DNA of 64,000 nt from Streptomyces sp. NRRL WC-3626 (GTDB lineage: Bacteria > Actinomycetota > Actinomycetes > Streptomycetales > Streptomycetaceae): NCBI RefSeq assembly GCF_000718785.1, contig NZ_JOCA01000004.1, positions 62,001 to 126,000 of the forward strand, given 5' to 3'. The position numbers and the translations under genes are program-made. Under the pieces are notes generated by a model that was not told where the DNA came from, ran no database searches, and saw only the letters and a list, made by a program, of their open reading frames with translations. Of the stretch, positions 16,397-24,675 are shown piece after piece (the first letter of the stretch is position 1; every line of letters starts with the position of its first letter).

Positions 16397-17134
16397 ATGG
16401 CCGAAAACAGGGCATCAGGGCACAGCGCGCCGGCGTACCCGGAGGGCACCCCCTGCTGGGTGGACGCGCAGCTGCCCGACGTGGAGGCGGGCCGGCGGTT
16501 CTACGGTGAACTCTTCGGCTGGACCTTCGAGGACCAGCCCCAGGGGACCGTACGGGCGCTGAAGGACGGCGAACCCGTCGCCTCTCTCGTCCGCAAGACC
16601 GACGGCCGGCTGCCCACCGTATGGACGGTCTCCTTCGCCACCCCGGACGCGGCGGCGCTGTGCCGGCGCATCCTCACGGGCGGCGGGCAGGTCGTCGCCC
16701 CGCCGCGGCCCTTCGGCGACCTGGGTGTCACCGCCCTCGTCACCGACCCCGAGGGCGCGGTGTTCTCCCTCTGGCAGGGCACCGGGACCCCCGGCTTCGG
16801 GCGCCGGCACGAGCCGGGCACCTTCGCCTGGGTCCAGCTGTACACACGGGACACCGCGACGGCCAACACCTTCTACGGCGGCCTCTTCCACGACGCCCTG
16901 TTCGGTCCGGACGCCGCCCCCGACTTCGGGCGCGCGCCGGTCTCCGACGTCTTCGCCGCCGAGATGCCGCCGCACTTCCTCGTCCACTTCGCCGTCGACG
17001 ACCCCGCGGCCGCCATGGCGGAGGCGGTCCGGCTCGGCGGCCGGGTCCAGGTCCCGCCCTTCGAGACGTCGTACGGCACCGCGGCCGTCGTCACGGACAA
17101 TCAGGGAGCGTCCTTCGCACTGCTGCGCCGCTGA
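16397..17134 (+). CDS. kbpA: VOC/glyoxalase-fold protein, probable AfsK-binding inhibitor KbpA
   Basis: 245 residues made of two vicinal-oxygen-chelate modules (about 14-125 and 140-243; the first begins GTPCWVDAQLPDVEAGRRFY, the second FAWVQLYTRDTATANTFYGG). It lies immediately upstream of afsK in the same direction. In S. coelicolor the gene in this position encodes KbpA (252 aa), which binds AfsK and blocks its autophosphorylation. Position, size and fold fit, but I cannot compare sequences directly. No Shine-Dalgarno is seen; TACGTT sits 6 nt before ATG, so the transcript may be leaderless. Glyoxalase-type catalysis is not assured. Confidence 0.72.
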   Translation: MAENRASGHSAPAYPEGTPCWVDAQLPDVEAGRRFYGELFGWTFEDQPQGTVRALKDGEPVASLVRKTDGRLPTVWTVSFATPDAAALCRRILTGGGQVVAPPRPFGDLGVTALVTDPEGAVFSLWQGTGTPGFGRRHEPGTFAWVQLYTRDTATANTFYGGLFHDALFGPDAAPDFGRAPVSDVFAAEMPPHFLVHFAVDDPAAAMAEAVRLGGRVQVPPFETSYGTAAVVTDNQGASFALLRR

Positions 17135-17157
17135 CTCATGGGCCGGTCCGCCCCCTT

Positions 17158-17180
17158 GTGTCATATGTAAACCCTGACAC
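17158..17180 (+). promoter_or_regulatory. Inverted repeat in the kbpA-afsK intergenic region
   Basis: gtgtca (17158-17163) and tgacac (17175-17180), perfect 6-bp arms separated by 11 bp, in an AT-enriched patch with cctatttg just after. Further on, ccggtt-cgc-aaccgg (17193-17207) could be a small terminator or leader hairpin. A protein-binding role at the afsK promoter is inferred. Confidence 0.35.
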
Positions 17181-17321
17181 CCTATTTGTCGGCCGGTTCG
17201 CAACCGGGGCTCCGGACAGGAACAATCGGGGTGCGTGCCGCCATGGCGGTGCGGTGGTGAGACGCTGCACTTCGGTCGTGCACAGGTGGTGGCGCGACTC
17301 GTACGGGGAGGTGGCAGGCAA

Positions 17322-19697
17322 GTGGTGGATCAGCTGACGCAGCACGATCCGCGGCGTATCGGGCCGTTCGAGGTGCTGGGACGGCTGGGAGCCGGCGGCA
17401 TGGGGCTGGTCTATCTCGCGCGCTCGGCGTCGGGCCGGCGGGTGGCGATCAAGACGGTCCGGACGGAACTGGCCGAGGACCAGCTGTTCCGGGTCCGTTT
17501 CACGCGCGAGGTCGAGGCGGCCCGCGCGGTCTCCGGTTTCTACACGGCGGCCGTCGTGGACGCCGACCCGCGCGCCGCCGTGCCGTGGCTGGCCACCGCG
17601 TACGTTCCGGCGCCCTCCCTCGAGGAGATAGTGAACGAGTGCGGGCCGATGCCGGCCCAGGCGGTGCGCTGGCTCGCGGCGGGCGTCGCGGAGGCGCTCC
17701 AGTCGATCCACGGCGCCGGACTGGTCCACCGTGACCTGAAGCCCTCCAACGTCCTCGTCGTCGAGGACGGCCCCCGGGTGATCGACTTCGGCATCGCCTC
17801 CGGCGTCTCGAACACCCGTCTGACGATGACGAACGTCGCCGTGGGCACGCCCGCCTACATGTCCCCGGAGCAGGCGAAGGACTCCCGCAGCGTCACCGGC
17901 GCGAGCGACGTGTTCTCGCTCGGCTCGATGCTGGTCTTCGCCGCCACGGGACATCCGCCGTTCCACGGCGCCAATCCCGTTGAGACCGTCTTCATGCTGC
18001 TGCGCGAGGGCCCGGACCTGGAGGGCCTCCCGGACGAGCTGCGCCCGCTCATCGAAGCCTGTATGCAGATGGAGGCCACGGGCCGGCCCAACCCGGCCGA
18101 CCTCCAGGCCCAGCTCGCCCCGCACCTGTTCGGCTCCGGCTCCGACGACAGCGGTACGGCGTCGGCGTGGCTGCCCGAGCGGGCGGTGGGCCTCATCGAG
18201 TCCCGCCGGGGCGGCCGTCCCGCCCCGCGGCCCGCGCACGGCTCCGGCCGCAGCGCCGGCGGCGCCCGCCCGCACGTGCCCCCGCCGCCCTCGCACGACC
18301 CGGTCGTGCCGGCGCCCCCGCCCCTGCCCGCCCCGGTCGGCGCACCCGCGGGTGCCCCCGACACCGGCCCCGTACGGCTCGCGGGCGCCGCCGTGCCCAT
18401 CGGACCCGGCCCGCGCGTCGCCGACGCGCGCGCGGCCGCCGTCAAGGCACCCCCGCCGGAGGCCGCCCTGGCCGCCGTCTGGTCCAAGCCGCGCCCCGGT
18501 GTCAACGGCGCCGACCCCGCCGTACCGGCCCCGACCGCGCCCACCGCCGTACCGCCGGAGCAGCCCGGCGGCTGGCGGCCGTGGCGCTTCCGCATGTCCA
18601 ACGACGTCTGGGGCACCCCCGCCGTCGACGGCGACCTCGTCTACGTCACCTCCTTCGAGGTGCACGCCCTCGACGTCGCCACCGGCCGGCGCCGCTTCAA
18701 GACCCGCGACGTCGCCTGGTCGATGGCGGTCGCCGACGGCCGTATCCACGCCTCCGACGGGCCCACCCTGTTCGCCCTGGACGCCCGTGAGGGCGGCGAT
18801 CTGTGGCGGCAGTCCACGGACGCCTGGGTGTACGCCCTCAAGGCCGAGCGCGGCACCGTGGTCACCGGCACGCGCGGCGGCGGCGTCCAGGCGTGGGAGG
18901 CGTCCACCGGGCAGAAGCTGTGGGAGATCGGCGGCTGCCAGACCGACTTCGAGTCCCCGGAGGCCGGGCCCGCCCTGCACGAGGGCACGGTCTTCGTCTG
19001 GCAGGACGCCCGCCTGCGCGCCCTGGACGCCCGCACCGGCGAGGAGCGCTGGTCGTACCCCATCGGCGACGCGGCCTCCTGCGGCGGCGTACCGGTCCGG
19101 GTGACACACGCGCCGGACGGCTACGCCTACGTCAGCGCCGGCACCCGCGTCCTCGCCCTGGAGGTGGCCTCCGGCCATGTCCGCTGGCACTTCGAGGCCC
19201 CGGCGGTCTTCCTGGCCCCGCCCGCCTTCGTCGCCGGGCCCGCCGTCACCGGCGGCGGTGTCTACCTCGCCGACTACCTCGGCACGGTCTACGCCCTCGA
19301 CGCCACCGACGGCCGCGACCGCTGGCGCATCGCCACCGAGTCCCGTGCCTCGGTCGAACCGGTCCTGGTGGCCGCCGGCCACGTCCATGTGGGCAGCGGC
19401 AAGGGGCTGTACACGCTGGACGCGGTCACGGGCACGCCCAAGTGGCGCTTCCAGTCCGGCGGCGAGATCGTGGGCGCGCCCGCGGTCGCCGAGGGCCGTA
19501 TCCACTTCGGCTCCAGCGACCATCTGCTGTACACCCTGAAGGCCGACGACGGCCGCCTGAGATGGAAGCTCGCGACCGGCGGCGAGATCACCGGCTCGCC
19601 GGTGGTGCGGGACGGCGTGGTGTACGCGTGCAGCAAGGACCGCTGCGTGTACGCGCTGGACGCGGAGAAGGGGACCGGGACGACGCGGACGGCGTGA
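17322..19697 (+). CDS. afsK: Serine/threonine protein kinase AfsK
   Basis: 791 residues. An N-terminal Hanks-type kinase domain (about 16-275) has the glycine loop LGAGGMGLVYLA, catalytic K44, HRDLKPSN (D138) and DFG (D155). With GTG 17322 as start, the activation-loop Thr in NTRLTMTNVAVGTPAYMSPE is residue 168, the known autophosphorylation site of S. coelicolor AfsK, which supports this start. A Pro-rich linker (about 280-430) leads to a C-terminal PQQ-like beta-propeller with repeated GDLVYV/ALDVATGRRRF blades. AfsK phosphorylates AfsR to raise secondary metabolism and also acts at hyphal tips. There is no transmembrane helix; family work places AfsK at the inner membrane face. Confidence 0.97.
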   Translation: MVDQLTQHDPRRIGPFEVLGRLGAGGMGLVYLARSASGRRVAIKTVRTELAEDQLFRVRFTREVEAARAVSGFYTAAVVDADPRAAVPWLATAYVPAPSLEEIVNECGPMPAQAVRWLAAGVAEALQSIHGAGLVHRDLKPSNVLVVEDGPRVIDFGIASGVSNTRLTMTNVAVGTPAYMSPEQAKDSRSVTGASDVFSLGSMLVFAATGHPPFHGANPVETVFMLLREGPDLEGLPDELRPLIEACMQMEATGRPNPADLQAQLAPHLFGSGSDDSGTASAWLPERAVGLIESRRGGRPAPRPAHGSGRSAGGARPHVPPPPSHDPVVPAPPPLPAPVGAPAGAPDTGPVRLAGAAVPIGPGPRVADARAAAVKAPPPEAALAAVWSKPRPGVNGADPAVPAPTAPTAVPPEQPGGWRPWRFRMSNDVWGTPAVDGDLVYVTSFEVHALDVATGRRRFKTRDVAWSMAVADGRIHASDGPTLFALDAREGGDLWRQSTDAWVYALKAERGTVVTGTRGGGVQAWEASTGQKLWEIGGCQTDFESPEAGPALHEGTVFVWQDARLRALDARTGEERWSYPIGDAASCGGVPVRVTHAPDGYAYVSAGTRVLALEVASGHVRWHFEAPAVFLAPPAFVAGPAVTGGGVYLADYLGTVYALDATDGRDRWRIATESRASVEPVLVAAGHVHVGSGKGLYTLDAVTGTPKWRFQSGGEIVGAPAVAEGRIHFGSSDHLLYTLKADDGRLRWKLATGGEITGSPVVRDGVVYACSKDRCVYALDAEKGTGTTRTA

Positions 19698-19704
19698 GGC
19701 GTGT

Positions 19705-19738
19705 GGTGTGAGGGGGCGGCGGACCACCCCCTCACACC
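19705..19738 (+). terminator. afsK terminator
   Basis: ggtgtgaggggg (19705-19716) and ccccctcacacc (19727-19738), 12 bp perfect, 10-nt loop, 7 bp after the afsK stop. Confidence 0.75.
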
Positions 19739-19801
19739 GGGTACGCGACGGTCGCCGGACGGTGACATGCTCGTGACACGAAGATCGATAGCCTGACGGC
19801 C

Positions 19802-20341
19802 ATGAATTCTCGGGGGCACACACTCAAGCTCACGGCGGTCTCGGCACTCGTCGTCCTCACCCTCACCGGCTTCTCCACCGGCCGGGGCCACGGAAGCGGT
19901 CACGGCGACGGGGGCGGGGGCGGCTGCAGCAGCTCGGGTCAGAACCACGACTCGTCGACGTCGGGCGGATCGCACCGCGACTACGACGACGACGATGACT
20001 ACGGTGCCGACGGCGACGACTACGGGTCCGGTGCTGGTGCGGACAGCGGTGAGAGCGCTTCCGCGTCCGAACTGGACGCCAGTGTGGACCTGGTGGACTG
20101 TGCCTCGAAGGCGACCCCGTACGCCACGGTCCAGGTCACCAACCAGAACGCCGTGGACGGCGTCTTCACCGTCACCGTGAGGTTCGAGGACACGGCCGGC
20201 GCGGAGGTCGTCACCCGCTCCCAGGACGTCGCCGTCCCCGCGAACGAGACGGTACCGATCCGCGTGAACGTCGGCACCGACGTGGACGTGACGAAGGTGG
20301 CGGAATGCGACCCGGGGCTGTACGCGCCGGTGGCCGGCTGA
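19802..20341 (+). CDS. Small secreted protein between afsK and afsS
   Basis: 179 residues. Signal peptide at about 1-27 (KLTAVSALVVLTLTGFS), then a low-complexity Gly/Ser/His/Asp linker (about 28-88) including DYDDDDDYG, which could bind metal ions, then a compact beta-sandwich-like domain (about 90-179) with two Cys (DLVDCASK and VAECDPG) that could form a disulfide. The domain resembles the FxLYD/CARDB-like adhesion modules. TAGCCT lies 7-12 nt before ATG 19802 and there is no ribosome site, so a leaderless transcript is possible. A gene in this place is present in S. coelicolor; its function is unknown to me. Confidence 0.8.
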   Translation: MNSRGHTLKLTAVSALVVLTLTGFSTGRGHGSGHGDGGGGGCSSSGQNHDSSTSGGSHRDYDDDDDYGADGDDYGSGAGADSGESASASELDASVDLVDCASKATPYATVQVTNQNAVDGVFTVTVRFEDTAGAEVVTRSQDVAVPANETVPIRVNVGTDVDVTKVAECDPGLYAPVAG

Positions 20342-20437
20342 CGCCGCGGGGCTCACCGGTGGGGAGTGCAGCACGAGGGCGAGGGCAGGACGGTGTGGTG
20401 CGAGCTGGACGGTACGCGGACCAGGGCGCGGGACGTA

Positions 20438-20475
20438 CGACGACGGGGCCGAGGTTTCCCTCGGCCCCGTCGTCG
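20438..20475. terminator. Strong bidirectional terminator between convergent secreted-protein gene and afsS
   Basis: cgacgacggggccgagg (20438-20454) and its perfect 17-bp complement (20459-20475) with loop tttc. It serves both the plus-strand gene ending at 20341 and minus-strand afsS ending at 20559. Confidence 0.85.
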
Positions 20476-20558
20476 CGACCGTAAGCCCGCGGACACACGC
20501 CGGCCGCGACGGCTCCCCCTCCGCGCCGCCGCGGCCGATCCCCCGTGTGCGGTGGAAG

Positions 20559-20747
20559 CTACTTGCCGCCGCCGAGGTCCAGCGCGGGCGGGGCCGGTGC
20601 GTGCTGGTCGAGCGTGGTGACCTCGCCGATGCTCGGCGGCGCGGGTGCGTGCTGGTCGAGCGTGGTGACCTCGGGGCCCTCGCTCGGCGGAGCAGGCGCG
20701 TGCTGGTCGAGCGTGGTGATCTCCGGGTCCTTCTTGGCTTCGCTCAT
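20559..20747 (-). CDS. afsS: AfsS, small pleiotropic activator of secondary metabolism
   Basis: 62 residues from ATG 20747 to TAG 20559. After a short head MSEAKKDPEI come three near-identical repeats of TTLDQHAPAPP (DNA words beginning near 20719, 20668 and 20620), then a Gly-Lys tail. The S. coelicolor AfsS has the same layout with TLDxH repeats, and the gene sits just downstream of afsR. It is the main AfsR target and, when overproduced, raises antibiotic formation; the molecular action is not established. A sigma-factor-like C-terminus has been suggested in the family. GGGGG lies ~9 nt upstream. In this copy the repeat residue after TLD is Gln. Confidence 0.95.
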   Translation of the reverse strand: MSEAKKDPEITTLDQHAPAPPSEGPEVTTLDQHAPAPPSIGEVTTLDQHAPAPPALDLGGGK

Positions 20748-20916
20748 GACATGTACCCCCAAGAGGTAGACAGGGCTTTGCGGTCCGAACCGCCCGTCCG
20801 GCGACTCCCCCGAAGTCTGCCGGACGGGCGGTTCGGCGGGTCTCCGACGAGAAGTGAGACCCTGCGAATCCGCCTGCCCCCCGACGCGCCGGATCCGTCT
20901 CACAAGAGTCCCAGTC

Positions 20917-20938
20917 AGGCATAAACATTCGATGAACG
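20917..20938 (-). promoter_or_regulatory. AfsR-binding direct repeats of the afsS promoter
   Basis: On the minus strand cgttcatcgaa (20938-20928) is followed directly by tgtttatgcct (20927-20917), an 11-bp-spaced direct repeat sharing GTTyATs. SARP-family activators, including AfsR at afsS, bind such repeats overlapping the -35 region. It starts 13 bp after the afsR stop codon, and the afsS start is ~170 bp downstream. Confidence 0.72.
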
Positions 20939-20950
20939 CGGTTCCCGATG

Positions 20951-23908
20951 TCAGGCCGCGGACAGCGGAGCGAGCAGGCGGCGCACCTGGACCGCTTCGG
21001 CGGAGCCCGCCTCGTCGTAGAGGACCAGGGCCTCACGCCAGCACGCACGCGCTCGGTCCGCCTGGCCGAGTGCGTCCAGTGCCCTGCCGAGCACGGTCAG
21101 AGCGTTGGCCCGCATCCAGTCGCCTCCGATGCAGCCGGACGCCAGGGCCTGTTCGGCGTGCTGGGCGGCGCTCGCCGGGCGGTCGGCCCTCAAGTGGACC
21201 TCCGCGATGCGGTAGTGGGTCGTGCCCTCCCACAGGGACTGCCTGTTCTCCGCGAAGATGCGCAGCGCTTCGTCGAGTTGGACAAGCGCCTCGGCCGGCT
21301 CCCCCGCCTGTGCGAGCACGATGCCGGAGGCGTATCTGGCGTTCGCCAGCCGGACGGACAGCCCCAGCTCGTCGTAGATGTCGATCCCTCGTTGCACCAG
21401 CTCGACGGCTTCGGCGCTGCGGTCCATCGAGGCCAGGGTGCGGGAAAGGTTGCAGACCGCGCTGGCCTCACCCGGTGTGTTGGCGTCGGCGCGGAAGGCG
21501 TCGATCGCCCTGAGGAAGTATCCCTCGGCGTCCGCGTAGCGGCCCGTGCACAGGGCGATGATGCCCAACTGGTTGGGTGCGGTGCTCCTCGCCCATGGGT
21601 CGTCTTCGCCGCTCAGCAGTGCGTCGGCGCGCCGGGCCTCCTTCTCGGCCTCCTCGAACCGGCCTGCCTGACTGAGCACTTGGGCCAGGGTGACCCTTGC
21701 CCGCATCTCGGCCTGTGCTTCTCCCAGAGCGGCGGCGGCGTCACGCGCGGCGATCGCCGTCTTCCGGTACTGACGTGAGTCGGCCCCGGATTCCGCCAGG
21801 TCGATGGTGACCACGAGCAGATCGACCGCCCGACGGAGCGTGGGGGCCTCGAGTGACTGCTGCACGCAGGCCAGGACGGAGCCGGCTTCCGCGTGCAGCC
21901 AGTCCAGAGCCTTCGAGGCGTCGGCGAACCCCTCGCTCCTGAGACGGCCCTTCTCCAGGTGCGTGATGGTCCGGTCGCCCGGCCGCTCGATGGCGTACAC
22001 CTGTGCCGCCGTCGCCAGGTAGAAGTCCAGCAGCCGCGACATGGCCGCCTTCCGTTCCGCGGGCGGCTGCTCGTCCCTCTCCGCACAAGCACGCGCGTAG
22101 AGGCGGACCAGGTCGTGGAAGCGGTAGCGCCCAGGAGCCGCCGACTCCAGCAGGGACGTGTCGACCAGGGACTCCAGCAGGTCCTCCGTGTCGTCGACCG
22201 GGAGGTCGAGCACGGCTGCCGCGGCGGACAGGGCGATGTCGGGGCCGTCCGCCAGGCCGAGCAGGCGGAACGCGCGGGCCTGGTGCGCGTCCAGTGCGCC
22301 GTATCCCAGTTCGAAGGTGGCCTTGACCGCGAGGTCCCCGGCCTGGAGTTCGTCCAGCCGGCGGCGGCTGTCGGCCAGCTTGGCGGCGAGGGCGGAGACC
22401 GTCCACGTCCTCCGCGCCGCCAGCCGCGACGCCGCGATCCTGATCGCCAGCGGCAGGAAGCCGCACGCCGCCACCACGTCCAGGGCCGCCTCGCGCTCCG
22501 ACCCCACCCGCTCCTCGCCCACGATCTTCGTGAAGAGGGCCAGGGCCTCCTCCGGTGACATCACGTCCAGGTCCACGAGGTGGGCGCCGGCCAGGTCGAC
22601 CATCCGGACCCGGGAGGTCACCAGGGCCGCGCAGCCGGCCGTGCCCGGGAGCAGCGGCCGTACCTGTGCCGCGTCGCGGGCGTTGTCCAGCAGGACCAGG
22701 ACCTTGCGGCCGTCCAGGACCGAGCGGTACAGGGCGGCGCGCTCCTCGAGGGAGTCGGGAACCGCGGAGTCCGCCGTGCCGAGGGCGCGGAGGAAGGAGC
22801 CGAGGACGGTCTCCGGTTCCGCGGAGCGGGAGCCCGCGCCCTGGAGGTCGACGTACAGCTGGCCGTCCGGGAAGGAGGCGCGGGCGGTGTGGGCGATGTG
22901 CACCGCGAGGGTCGTCTTGCCGACGCCGCCGATGCCGGCCAGCGCGGACACCGCCATGACCTGGGACTCGTCGCCGGACGCCGACGCGAGTACGCCGCTC
23001 AGCTCCCGCACGAAGGACGAGCGGCCCGTGAAGTCGGGCACCGTGGCCGGGAGTTGGGCCGGGCGGACGGCGACGGAAACCGGTTCCGCCACGGGGACCG
23101 ACGGTTCCGCCAGCACCGGGTCGGCCCGGAGAATGCGCTGCTGGAGTTCCTGCAGGCCGGGGCGCGGGTCGACGCCGAGTTCGTCGGAGAGAAGGCGGCG
23201 GGTGTCCGCGTACACCGCGAGGGCCTCGGCCTGGCGGCCGCTGCGGTAGAGGGCGAGCATCAGCAGTTCGCGCAGGCGTTCCCGGAGCGGGTGCGCCGCG
23301 GTGAGGGCGGTGAGCTCGGAGACGGCCTCCGCGTGGCAGCCCTGTTCCAGGTCCATGTCGAGGCGGGTCTCGAGGAGTTGGAGCCGCCATTCCTCCAGGC
23401 GGACCCGCTGGGCCTCCGCGTACGGGCCCGGCACCCCGGCCAGGGTCTCGCCGGCCCAGAGGGACAGGGCCCGGTTCAGCACGTCCCGCGCGAGGGACAG
23501 GCCCCCGGTGTTGCGGGCCTTCTCCGCCTCCGCCGAGAGTTCCTGGGCGGCCGCGAGGTCCAGCGCGCCCTCGCCGAGCCCGCGCACCGCGTATCCGCCG
23601 GACTCGCTGACCAGCACCCCGGGATCCAGGACCTTCCGCAGCCGGGAGGCGTAGGTGCGCACCGCCGCCAGTGCCTGCGACGGGGGTTCCTCGCCCCACA
23701 GGGCGTCGATGAGTTCGGCCGCCGTGGCCGTACGGCCCTCGCGCAGCAACAGAGCCGCGAGCAGGGCGCGTTGCTGGGGGCTGCCGGTGGCGACGGGGTC
23801 GCCGCCGCGCCAGGCGCGCACCGGGCCGAGCACGCTGAAGCGCAGCGCGTCGGGCTCCGCCGAGGTGTCCGGACGCCGCTGCTCCGGTCCTCGCGGCACA
23901 CCGTCCAT
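20951..23908 (-). CDS. afsR: AfsR, SARP-family transcriptional activator with ATPase and TPR domains
   Basis: 985 residues (S. coelicolor AfsR is 993). Domains: OmpR-like winged helix (about 22-100, LRFSVLGPVRAWRGGDPVAT onward), bacterial transcriptional activation domain (about 105-265), NB-ARC ATPase (about 290-560) with Walker A GIGGVGKTTLAVH (K331), and a C-terminal TPR array (about 620-985). AfsK and related kinases phosphorylate it, which raises DNA and ATP use, and it then activates afsS from the direct repeats at 20917-20938. The gene reads toward afsS and is opposite to afsK. ATG 23908 matches the conserved start MDGVPRGPEQRRPDT. The last TPR part is more variable than the front. Confidence 0.98.
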   Translation of the reverse strand: MDGVPRGPEQRRPDTSAEPDALRFSVLGPVRAWRGGDPVATGSPQQRALLAALLLREGRTATAAELIDALWGEEPPSQALAAVRTYASRLRKVLDPGVLVSESGGYAVRGLGEGALDLAAAQELSAEAEKARNTGGLSLARDVLNRALSLWAGETLAGVPGPYAEAQRVRLEEWRLQLLETRLDMDLEQGCHAEAVSELTALTAAHPLRERLRELLMLALYRSGRQAEALAVYADTRRLLSDELGVDPRPGLQELQQRILRADPVLAEPSVPVAEPVSVAVRPAQLPATVPDFTGRSSFVRELSGVLASASGDESQVMAVSALAGIGGVGKTTLAVHIAHTARASFPDGQLYVDLQGAGSRSAEPETVLGSFLRALGTADSAVPDSLEERAALYRSVLDGRKVLVLLDNARDAAQVRPLLPGTAGCAALVTSRVRMVDLAGAHLVDLDVMSPEEALALFTKIVGEERVGSEREAALDVVAACGFLPLAIRIAASRLAARRTWTVSALAAKLADSRRRLDELQAGDLAVKATFELGYGALDAHQARAFRLLGLADGPDIALSAAAAVLDLPVDDTEDLLESLVDTSLLESAAPGRYRFHDLVRLYARACAERDEQPPAERKAAMSRLLDFYLATAAQVYAIERPGDRTITHLEKGRLRSEGFADASKALDWLHAEAGSVLACVQQSLEAPTLRRAVDLLVVTIDLAESGADSRQYRKTAIAARDAAAALGEAQAEMRARVTLAQVLSQAGRFEEAEKEARRADALLSGEDDPWARSTAPNQLGIIALCTGRYADAEGYFLRAIDAFRADANTPGEASAVCNLSRTLASMDRSAEAVELVQRGIDIYDELGLSVRLANARYASGIVLAQAGEPAEALVQLDEALRIFAENRQSLWEGTTHYRIAEVHLRADRPASAAQHAEQALASGCIGGDWMRANALTVLGRALDALGQADRARACWREALVLYDEAGSAEAVQVRRLLAPLSAA

Positions 23909-24034
23909 GCGTTCCCCCTATGCGTCCTGTGCGACTAGGTCAGTTTGCCTTGTTCATGGCAGATGCGTCAGCCGTGGGAGACGGCGATCACACGGGGAGC
24001 GGCCGGCCATCACCGAGCCCACACACGTTCGTCC

Positions 24035-24439
24035 TCAGTCGTCCAGATCGACCCGTACCGTCAGCAGCCCGGCCCCGAAGGCGCGTACGGCGACGCTGTT
24101 GAAGCGGGGCAGGGTACGCAGCCGTGCCACCGGGTCGTCGTCGGGGAGCAGTCGGGCGGTGCCGGTGTGCCAGCGGCCCCGGACGCGCACCCGCACCCGG
24201 GGGTCCGCCTTGATGTTGCGGATGTACTGCGACCGTTCGCCGAACTCCGACACCAGCCAGAACGAGCCACCGGCTCGCCGCCCGCCCACCGGGGTGCGGC
24301 GGGGCAGGCCGGAGACCCGGCCGGTGGTCTCCAGCAGGGTCTGGAAGGGCAGCCGGCGCAGGACGGGATTCCCGATGCGGCGCTGAAAGGCCGTGGCCGC
24401 CCGGTACTTGCGTTCGGCGCGAGAGGTCCGAGGTGTCAT
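24035..24439 (-). CDS. Deazaflavin (F420)-dependent nitroreductase-family protein (DUF385/Ddn-like)
   Basis: 134 residues, a single split-barrel domain. Typical family features are the basic N-terminus with NPVLRRLPFQTLLETTGRVSG, RRTPVGGRR (family: R.tPl....dg), FWLVSEFGERSQYIRNIKAD and the strand RVRVRGRWH. Ddn-type enzymes use reduced F420 to reduce nitro compounds or quinones, often at the membrane. The gene for the F420 chromophore synthase lies 1.1 kb away, which supports an F420 role. ATG 24439 is the only sensible start. Substrate unknown. Confidence 0.88.
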   Translation of the reverse strand: MTPRTSRAERKYRAATAFQRRIGNPVLRRLPFQTLLETTGRVSGLPRRTPVGGRRAGGSFWLVSEFGERSQYIRNIKADPRVRVRVRGRWHTGTARLLPDDDPVARLRTLPRFNSVAVRAFGAGLLTVRVDLDD

Positions 24440-24675
24440 CGTGCGTCGAGCCTACCGGCGGCCGAGGAGGACCGGGTCGGTGAAACCGGCCAGGGCTCCG
24501 GGCATCGGCGCGGCGGAGGTCTCGTGCCGGTATCGGGGAGTGAAACCCCCCGGAAGGCGAGGGGATCGGGAGATTTCAGGGCCCGCGCGACCGGCTGATG
24601 CCGACCGGTCGGTATGGACAGGCCGGGTCGGCGCGGGTATTGATGGGGACGTCGTCCGCGTACGAAAGGCCGCTC

